This document shows, in pieces, positions 56,525 through 64,000 of a stretch of 64,000 nucleotides of DNA. The notes below the pieces were generated by a model. It made no database searches and had not been told where the DNA came from. It saw only the letters and a program-made list of their open reading frames with translations. The translations under genes were made by a program, and so were the position numbers. This stretch comes from Phoronis australis (taxonomy: Eukaryota > Phoronida > Phoronidae), in NCBI GenBank assembly GCA_002633005.1, contig NMRA01000410.1, forward strand, positions 345,885 to 409,884. The letters are read 5' to 3'. Within the stretch, counting starts at the first letter, position 1. Every line of letters starts with the position of its first letter.

Positions 56525-57912
56525 TTAAGAACTTCACAAAACAAGATGAATGAATTGGTAAAACTTTCAGAAGAAAAATGCACCTAATGACCCCATGGGT
56601 GCACCAAATGACCTGGAAATTTAGAATTCAAAGTCAGTCGCATTTAGTAAACAGATATGTAATACTGGAGTCTCTAGCTCAAAATCTTAGTTTGCACTCA
56701 ATGACCTTTGACCTATTTTTTGTGATTGGTTAGGCCTATTGCGAAGTAAATTAGGTTATTCAATTGGCATGTTGACTTACACCAGTGTGCTGAAATTGAA
56801 TTGAATTCTTTAAAAAACGTAAGATATAACATTTTGAACGTTAGATGACCTTTGCACTAATTGACCCTATCCGATGCATTGTAAGCGTCTTAAGGAAAAT
56901 TATTGCAAAGACCGTGAAAGGTGTGTTTATTGCTGAGAATCACAGTTGACACATCAGAATACTTGGTGAATGAAAAGGACTAATTTTCAGAAGAAAAATG
57001 CACCTAATGACCCCATGGTTGCACTAAATGACCTGAAAGTTTGGATTCCAAATTGAATTACCTGTGCCAATCAGAACTGTCAATTTGAAGTGTCTAGCTC
57101 AAAATTTTAGTTTGCACCTAATGACCTTTGACCTGTTTAACCTGATTGGATGACCCAATTACTTAGAAAAATAATTTTTCAAATTGCCTATTGACTTATA
57201 CCTGTGTACCGAATTTGAAAAGAATAACTTTTAAAATAAAGAAGGAGTAGCATTTTGAAAATTACATGACCTTTGCACCAAATGACCTCTTCCGGTGCAT
57301 TATGGAATAGGATTTTATAAAGAATCAAAATTTATGTACTGTCAAAACTCATATGCTGAATTTAAAGACTGTACCTGCACCCAATTTGGAGTTATTAAGC
57401 CTCAAAGTTGGTCGGAAGAAGAATAAGAAGAATAAGAAAAACTAGAAAGATTATTGTCACGGCGTGACAATAACGGACTCTGCTCGTGCGTATTACTGGA
57501 ATTATTATGGGAACTTACTGACAGCAACCCGTTTACCAATATGAAAAGGAATTATTTAAAATTGTAGGAGAAATTATATATTAATTTTTTGATGACGTTT
57601 CCACTAACTGACCTCTTCCGGTGCATTATGAGCCCCTATGAGGGAGTAATTGTTAACTCGATTAAAAGTGTGGTTAATGCTAATAATCACAGGTGTTTTA
57701 CTTTAAGCACTTCAGAATACAAGATGAATGATGTGGTCAAACTTTCAGTAGAAAAATGCGCCTAATTACCCCATGGGTGCACCAAATGACCTGAAAATTT
57801 AGAATTCAAACTCAATTGCACTTAGTAAACAGATATGTAATTCTGAAGTCTCTAGCTCAAAATTTTAGTTTGCACTCAATGACCTTTGACCTATTTTTTT
57901 CTGATTGGTTAG
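56525..57912. repeat. Dispersed/tandem repeat family with about 420-bp units
   Basis: AGAAGAAAAATGCACCTAAT recurs at about 56571 and 56991 (420 bp apart) and, with changes, near 57750 and 62533. Each unit carries TGACCTTTGACCT (56702, 57122, 57880; altered at 62665) and TGACCTTTGCACYAAWTGACC. A GAAGAATAAGAA simple run precedes the palindrome at 57450. The Ty3 element interrupts the family at 57913. Confidence 0.8.
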
Positions 57913-58175
57913 TGTTGTGTATCTTACTTTGTCAAATAAAGTAGACACTACATTAACAACGCAGTGAAACGAACAGAATTGAACTGAACACTGAACTGAT
58001 TTATTCTACATATCACAACAATATATATACACACAACTACATAACAACATATGATGCGTTACCTATGACACACTTCCTATACTAGGAATCGCATGACATA
58101 ATACCAACTAAACTACTAAACTCATAAACAATAACAACCTACAAACATCCTGTTATTGTGACTAAGTACACAACA
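57913..58175 (-). repeat. 3' LTR
   Basis: 263 bp, TG...CA. About 98% identical to 61996-62258. Confidence 0.95.
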
Positions 58176-58261
58176 CTCTCCCTCACTAAATATAAAGTAG
58201 GCTCTTGTTAAGAAAATAAACTAATCAAGTTCACTATATCAATTACATGCACGCTAACATA

Positions 58262-59422
58262 TTAGTCATCATATCCCAATCTAACAGGTTGTTTTCTATT
58301 CCTTGTTGATCTTCTTAATTCAACATTAGGTTTCTCAGTAACATCTGATTCAACAACTCTCTCATCCGATTGACTCATTTCACTGTCAACAAGTTCTCTG
58401 TCATCATTTCCAGACACCAATTGTTTACTACAAGTGTCACTTTCAATTACTGGTACATCACTGTTATGGTTAGACTCTTCAAGACTAATATCTGGAAACA
58501 CTTCATCATTGACAGTTGGAATAACAACATGGTCAGGCTTGACACTTTCACAATCAGCTGATTCACCAACATCAGATTTGAAACTTCTATGCAACAATTG
58601 ATCAGCATGTCTTTTCCACACTCCACTGTTAACCTGTACCTCATATATCAGAGAACCAAGTTTACATGTAATAATACCTGATATCCACTTCTCTTTACCA
58701 ATGTAATTTCTCGCAAGTACATTATCACCAACATTAAAGACTCTCACATGAGAGCCTCTACTTTTGTCTTCCATGATTTTGTGCAATTTCTCTGCCATTT
58801 GATTTTGGAAATCAGGTTTCACCAAATCTAAACGATTTCTTAGACGTCTCTTCATGAACAGCATTGCTGGTGTTTCATTTGTGGTACTGTGCGGCGCATT
58901 TCGATATGCTAACAAAACATTATCCAATTTGTTTTGAATCGAACCGCTTTCAGGTTTTGCAGCTTTCAATCCTTGCTTTAATGAATGTACAAATCTTTCA
59001 GCTTGATCATTAGTAGATGGATGAAATGGTGGATTTAATTTATGATTATTAATAATCCCTTTCTTACCTACAAATCTCTTAAATTCACCGGAAGTGAACT
59101 GTGGGCCATTGTCCGAAACTAAGATCTTTGGAAATCCATATCTACTAAACACTGAATTGAGAATACTGATCGTTTTCCCACTTGTAGTTCGCTTCATGAT
59201 AAAAACCTCTGGCCATTTAGAAAGTGCATCTACGAATATGAAAAACATTTTGTTTTCGTAGGGTCCTGCAAAATCTATATGAATACACATGTACGCTCCC
59301 ATGGTTGAGAACTTGGTATCCATGGATGTAATGGTGCTTGAGTTAGGTTGTTTTGGATGAGTTGACAAGACTCGCAATTTCTTGCAGTTTGCTCTATGGA
59401 TTTGTCCAAGTTTGGCCACCAA
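58262..59422 (-). pseudogene. Ty3 integrase core and C-terminal region (third frame)
   Basis: After an out-of-frame start region it contains HIDFAGP (first catalytic Asp), VSDNGPQF (second Asp) and QAERFVHSLK (catalytic Glu), spaced as in DDE integrases, then a GPY/F-like part (LGSLIYEVQ), a long acidic tail and a basic RRSTRNRKQPVRLGY end. It is separated from the preceding frame by a small insertion near 59290. Confidence 0.88.
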
Positions 59423-59523
59423 ACATATGAACGAGCAACAACTTTCATTTTCACAACCCTAATATGCCCGAAATGCAATTCATTTAACACCTTACTTCTA
59501 CAAAAAACAAAATAAACATCCAT
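59275..59523 (-). pseudogene. Ty3 integrase zinc-binding part (second frame)
   Basis: Contains the H2C2 zinc-binding pattern (ELHFGHIRVVKMK, YVWWPNLD, CESCQ) just after the RT/RNase H frame ends. The junction at about 59510 shows loss of the usual residues between ENGCLF and RSKVL plus a frame change, so it is a lesion rather than a programmed shift. Confidence 0.82.
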
Positions 59524-61984
59524 TTTCTATTGTAAGCTCATTTCTCCTGTAGAAAAATGGCTTCAATACGTCATCAGTTTCTGACAATTTCTTTGGCCAA
59601 CCATCAATGGTATACCTCATAACTCTTGATAAAACAGGATCATTCCGCAATCCCCGTTTTATAAGGTTATTTTCCACAGGCAAAATATCAACATGGAATA
59701 CCTGAGCATAAGTTGGCTCATATTCATTTTCAGCTTCTTGACAATCTTCAGCTGGTAATCTAGATAAACAGTCCGCGTTGGCGTTGGATATGCTATTGCG
59801 AAATTTGATATCGTAGTTGAATCCAGACAAATACGTTGCCCATCTTTGCATTCTTTCTGCTGCTAAAATAGGTAAGTCGGTTTTTGGACCAAAAATCGCA
59901 ACAAGTGGTTTGTTGTCAGTAATCAGTGTAAATTTCCGACCATACAAATACGGATAGAACCGTTTCATAGCAAAGATTATCGCCAATGCTTCTCTTTCAA
60001 TTTGAGGGTATTTCCTCTCTGTTTTACTCAGACTACGTGAAGCAAATTGAATAGGTCTTTCTTCACCATCAACAATGTGCGACAATACCGCACCTACACC
60101 TTCAGGAGATGCATCTGTTGCCACGGTTACTGGTAATTCTGAGTTAAAATGAACCAGGAATCCAGATTCTTTCAATGCGTTTTTTGACTTTTGAAAAGCT
60201 TTTTTAGCTTTGGCTGTCCACTCAAACTTAGTGGATTTCTGCAACATTGCAGTCAAAGGCGCAATAACTGTGGACATATCTCTTATGTAGCGTCTGTAGT
60301 AATTTAGAAGACCCAAATAACTTCTTAGACCAGACACATCTTTTGGTAATGGCATGTTCATAATCAAATCGACCTTTTTCTTAGATTTATGAACTCCAGT
60401 TTTGTCAGTAACGTGGCCCAAATACTCTACTGAATCCTTCATGAATTCACAGTTGGATTTTCTTAATCTCAACCCATATTCTTTCAATCGATCTAGAACT
60501 TTGTCTAAATTTTTTAAATGCTCTTCGTAAGATTTACTTGTAACCAATATGTCATCCAGGTAAACTTGTACTCCTGACAAGCCTTGTAACACTTGTTCAA
60601 CTGCATTTTGCCACAGAGAGGGGGCACTAGTGATTCCGAAAACAAGACGATTCTGAGTGAACAACCCTTTGTGTGTCGCAATTGTCAAATACTTTTTTGA
60701 TTCGTCTGTAAGCTCCATTTGATTGTACGCATGAGCTAGATCCAATTTCGAAAAACTGACCCCTCCTCTCAAATTAGCCAAAATTTCCTCAATACTGATA
60801 TTGGGGGGTGCCACTGGTTTGAGATTCGGATTTACATTAGTTTTGTAATTTCCGCATATTCTCACAGAACCATCAGATTTCTGAACAGTGACAACGCTTG
60901 TGCTCCAATCACTATGTTCAACAGGTGTAAGAACGCCACATTTAACTAGTCTATCTAGTTCTTCATCAACTTTCGGTTTGAGCACATATGGCACCCTATA
61001 CGGTTTACTTCTTACCGGCATGCTGCCTTCCTTCAACTGAACATCGGCCATAATATTCTTCAAAGTGCCTAATTTGTTTTCAAACAAATCACTATGTTTG
61101 TTTAACACTAACTCAAGTGAATGAACTCTGTTGATAGACAACACATGTTTCCTATTAGACAGTAAGCCACCCCAATTGCGTTTCAGATGAGTTAACCATG
61201 ACCTGCCAAGTAAATTATGTTTACACAGCTTGACAACATGCAACCACAGATCACAGGACTGATCTTCGTACTGGACATTTACAAGAAACTTACCTACAGG
61301 TTTAACAATCTCACCCGTGAAACTTATAAACACTCGCTTAGATGGCTTCAGTTCACTTTGGTTTTCAAACAGACTTACATACAAATCATATGGTATGATG
61401 GAGTCATGGCTGCCAGTGTCCATTTTCATCTCTAGATAATGAACACCAACATTTAGTGTTACATAGATAGCGTCATCTGTTCCCGTGTTATATACGCCAT
61501 ATTCTGTATCGCTGTCCTCGTTCTCAAGCAACTTTAGCGAAGTCTGCTCATTAGCAATGCCGCTAATACGTCTGTCCCTCAATTGCTCGTCCAGTTTATC
61601 ACCAAACTTGCAGGTAAGACTGATGTGTTTGAGCGCGACTACATAGTCCGTAATCGACTCACCTCTATTTTGGTCTCGTTTGATAAACTTTCTCCTTTCC
61701 GCAATTGTCAGTCGTGGTCCTGCCAAGTGTTTCGTCAGAGTTTCCTTTAACTCTACGTATGTTTTCTGGTTAGGTTTGGCTGGGCTGACCAGATCCCGTA
61801 CAATTCCATAATACTTCTTTCCAACGGAATGCAAGAACGTTGCTGCCACTTGCTTCTTCGTGAAATCTGTTTCCCCATTCGCTTGTAGAAACAGTTCAAA
61901 TCTTTCCAAGTAGCATTCCCACTCCTCGCTACCATCATATTCACTGGATAACGGGGGCAGGTAACTTTGTGAGCTCACAGTCAT
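59498..61984 (-). CDS. Ty3 gag-protease-RT-RNase H frame
   Basis: 828 codons from an ATG 10 bp inside the 5' LTR border. Residues 1-153 are capsid-like gag (WECYLERFELF...). The zinc-knuckle nucleocapsid is absent and gag passes directly into protease (DTGS at about 189-192). RT follows, with FSKLDLAHAY (catalytic Asp about 415) and YLDD at 475-478, then RNase H (ATDAS about 622, IEREALA about 662, TDNKP about 689). It ends at ENGCLFCF, just before the integrase zinc domain. Gag and pol share one frame with no frameshift between them. Confidence 0.92.
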   Translation of the reverse strand: MTVSSQSYLPPLSSEYDGSEEWECYLERFELFLQANGETDFTKKQVAATFLHSVGKKYYGIVRDLVSPAKPNQKTYVELKETLTKHLAGPRLTIAERRKFIKRDQNRGESITDYVVALKHISLTCKFGDKLDEQLRDRRISGIANEQTSLKLLENEDSDTEYGVYNTGTDDAIYVTLNVGVHYLEMKMDTGSHDSIIPYDLYVSLFENQSELKPSKRVFISFTGEIVKPVGKFLVNVQYEDQSCDLWLHVVKLCKHNLLGRSWLTHLKRNWGGLLSNRKHVLSINRVHSLELVLNKHSDLFENKLGTLKNIMADVQLKEGSMPVRSKPYRVPYVLKPKVDEELDRLVKCGVLTPVEHSDWSTSVVTVQKSDGSVRICGNYKTNVNPNLKPVAPPNISIEEILANLRGGVSFSKLDLAHAYNQMELTDESKKYLTIATHKGLFTQNRLVFGITSAPSLWQNAVEQVLQGLSGVQVYLDDILVTSKSYEEHLKNLDKVLDRLKEYGLRLRKSNCEFMKDSVEYLGHVTDKTGVHKSKKKVDLIMNMPLPKDVSGLRSYLGLLNYYRRYIRDMSTVIAPLTAMLQKSTKFEWTAKAKKAFQKSKNALKESGFLVHFNSELPVTVATDASPEGVGAVLSHIVDGEERPIQFASRSLSKTERKYPQIEREALAIIFAMKRFYPYLYGRKFTLITDNKPLVAIFGPKTDLPILAAERMQRWATYLSGFNYDIKFRNSISNANADCLSRLPAEDCQEAENEYEPTYAQVFHVDILPVENNLIKRGLRNDPVLSRVMRYTIDGWPKKLSETDDVLKPFFYRRNELTIENGCLFCFL

Positions 61985-61995
61985 GTCGTCGCCAC

Positions 61996-62258
61996 TGTTG
62001 TGTATCTTACTTTATCAAATAAAGTAGACACTCCATTAACTACGTAGTGAAACGAACAGAATTGAACTGAACACTGAACTGATTTATTCTACATATCACA
62101 ACAATATATATACACACAACTACATAACAACATATGATGCGTTACCTACGACACACTTCCTATACTAGGAATCGCATGACATAATACCAACTAAACTACT
62201 AAACTCATAAACAATAACAACCTACAAACATCCTGTTATTGTGACTAAGTACACAACA
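61996..62258 (-). repeat. 5' LTR
   Basis: 263 bp, TG...CA. Five differences from the 3' LTR, four of them near its left end. Confidence 0.95.
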
Positions 62259-62263
62259 GTTAC

Positions 62264-62811
62264 GCCTATTCCCAAGTAAAGTAGGGTATTCAATTGGCAT
62301 GTTGACTTACACCAGTGTGCTGAAATTGAAAAGAATTCCTCGAAAAACGTAAGACATATAACATTTTGAACGTTACATGACCTTTGCACTAATTGACCTG
62401 ATCCGGTGCATTTTAAGCATCTTTAGGAGAATTATTGCAAAGCCCATAAAAAATGTGTATAATGCTGAGAATCACAGTTGTCGAACGGTTGACACATCAG
62501 AATACTTGCTGATTGAATAGGTCAAAATTTCAGAAGAAAAATGCACCTAATGACCCCATGTTTGTACTAAATGACCTGAAACTTTGGATTCCGATTTGAT
62601 TTACCTGTGGCAATCAGACCTGTCAATTTGAAATGTTTAGCTAAAAATTTTAGTTTGCACCTAAGGACCTTTGACCTATTTCACCTGATTGGATGACCCG
62701 ATAACTTAGAAAAGTAAATTTTTAAATTGCCTTACTGACTTATACCTGTGCACCGAATTTGAAAAGAATAGCTTTAAAAATGAAGAAGCAGTAGCATTTT
62801 GAAAATTACAT
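62264..62811. repeat. Dispersed repeat family, right side of the Ty3 insertion
   Basis: Continues the 420-bp-unit family (ATTCAATTGGCATGTTGACTT, AGAAGAAAAATGCACCTAA) in the order expected if the Ty3 element were removed. Confidence 0.78.
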
Positions 62812-63668
62812 CAGATGATTGACGGTGGGTTTGTTTAAAAGGTAGCTATGCTTTGAGATTGTGCGTAGATGGAGAGTGAATAATCAAATCCTGTAATTAA
62901 TTTATTATATGATAACCCCTAATTAGACAAATGAAACCTATTGTTAATTAAGTAATCAACTACAAAGAGTAACTACGCTAGCGCCCTCTTTAAAGATTAT
63001 TTTAATCAAACAACCAAAACAATCTAATGTCTTATCTGCTATCCAAGCTATCTGTCCTGTTGGTGAATCTTCGAACTACACATACTGTATAGCGACAGTG
63101 TACTTGCTGGTCACCGTCTATGGTGATGCAACACTTGCAGGCATTTTCATCTACCCGCGGCTCTTCTTGCTGGTCACAGTCTCTGGCTGATGACGCAACA
63201 CTTCAGGTAGTACCTTACTACCCACAATGCAACTGACAAGCTCGTAGTTAACTTCCTGTTCGTTAACCCTTGCCCTTGCCAAGATTCTTTCTAGAATCTT
63301 TCACGAGATGGATCTGTCGTACAATTGCTCCTGTACACTGTAGCAAGTCTTTATGCTTCAACTACTATAGCGCATCTAATTATCTTGTTGATTTCAGCCC
63401 ATAATATAACATTCTACTTATTTAGTGATTGGCTAATAAAAACCACATGATCATATCCACTCGTATTATTGGCTGTTATAATTTGTTCTCAGACTATTCT
63501 AGAATCTCTAGAGTACTTTGACCCCAGAACCCAAAGTTCTAAACACCATCTAAAAATAGATTTCGACGTTAAAATACATGTCAACAAGTCTGACCCCATG
63601 ATTTAAAAGTACATATGCACAAATTTTGGGCAACTTAATAATTACTTAATCAATATTTATTCTGACAA
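62812..63668. mobile_element. Insertion of about 0.86 kb, unclassified
   Basis: The family reads GAAAATTACATGACCTTTGCACC at 57260-57285, but here GAAAATTACA and TGACCTTTGCACC are split by 0.86 kb. The ends show only TCAGA...TCTGA. A 40-bp partial internal duplication (CTTGCTGGTCAC near 63100 and 63168) is present. No frame. Confidence 0.6.
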
Positions 63669-64000
63669 TGACCTTTGCACCAAATGACCTCTTCCGGTGC
63701 AATATGGAATATGATTATATAACGAATCAAAATTTATGTACTGCCAAAAATCACATGCAGAATTTAAAAAAACATACCTGCACCCATTTTAGAGTTATTA
63801 AGTATCAGTCCAGGGATCCACCGACCACAGTACAGCCAACAAGCGGCAAGGTGGGGGGTCAACCATCCAGATCCATGTTTAGTCTGATAAATCACATTAG
63901 GGATGAGAGAAAATGGGTGAAGTATGACACCACAAAGTTTGGTGGTTTAGGAGATACAAGGGAAGTGTTCTGGGGGGCAAAAAGAGGCAATTTCTTGGTG
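63669..64000. other. Repeat remainder and window edge
   Basis: 63669-63805 completes the dispersed repeat (CTCTTCCGGTGC, AATTTATGTACTG). The last 190 bp show nothing recognised. Confidence 0.5.

Larger units (their letters stand above)
57908..62263 (-). mobile_element. Young Ty3-type LTR retrotransposon with broken pol
   Basis: LTRs at 57913-58175 and 61996-62258 (263 bp each, about 5 differences), flanked by GTTAG and GTTAC (5-bp target duplication with one change). The LTRs start TGTTGTGTA and end TACACAACA. On the minus strand the ATG lies about 10 bp after the 5' LTR, so leader and primer-binding site (starting GTGGCGACGAC) overlap the start of the frame. A purine tract (AGTGAGGGAGAG) precedes the 3' LTR. 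Domain order is gag, protease, RT, RNase H, integrase, i.e. Ty3/Metaviridae. No env. Confidence 0.93.

Noticed and set aside
59275-59523. Programmed frameshift between RNase H and integrase
   Set aside because: Expected residues are missing at the first junction and a small insertion sits at the second; these are lesions, and Ty3 elements do not shift there.

Overview
The window is a stretch of animal nuclear DNA, AT-rich and intron-rich, most probably from a marine invertebrate deuterostome (hemichordate, cephalochordate or echinoderm); the species cannot be fixed from the sequence. Reasons: a death-domain TNF receptor split over many small phase-1 exons, a KAP-type P-loop NTPase gene, a non-LTR retrotransposon that carries a 2A peptide, a Ty3-type LTR element, many short foldback transposons, and long imperfect repeats around single-N assembly joins that look like unmerged haplotypes. 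There is no operon, Shine-Dalgarno site or CRISPR array.

Layout. 0.1-0.4 kb (minus): one open exon-like frame, unidentified. 2.85-31.5 kb (minus): a TNF-receptor-superfamily gene. Sixteen exons can be joined in frame: four cysteine-rich domains, a Thr-rich stalk, one membrane span, nine short cytoplasmic linker exons, and a C-terminal death domain encoded by three exons. The exon with the start codon was not found. Within it lie 2-kb duplicated blocks that multiply one linker exon, several minisatellites, MITEs and a repeat array with a unit of about 445 bp (22.9-28.4 kb) studded with CTCF-like motifs. 29.4 kb: a THAP-like first exon. 37.2-38.1 kb (minus): exons of an unidentified secreted protein. 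39.65-45.26 kb (plus): four exons of a KAP NTPase gene, divergent from the TNF receptor and without its start or end here.

46.06-51.33 kb (minus): a full-length 5.2-kb CR1/L2-like non-LTR retrotransposon with 14-bp target duplications, a 2A motif, and a single in-frame TGA between endonuclease and reverse transcriptase. 52.57-53.74 kb: a foldback element. 54.85-56.52 kb: a TTAA-flanked DNA transposon holding an exon that resembles the P2X7-type intracellular domain. 56.5-63.8 kb: a repeat family with nuclear-receptor DR1 motifs, interrupted by a young Ty3-type element (57.91-62.26 kb, minus) whose LTRs are about 98% identical but whose pol frame is broken twice, and by a further insertion of about 0.86 kb.

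Functionally, the TNF receptor would sit in the plasma membrane, bind a TNF-family ligand and signal through its death domain and possibly through TRAF-type motifs in the duplicated linker exons. The KAP NTPase next to it may be a membrane-linked signalling or defence ATPase; a functional link between the two is inference only.
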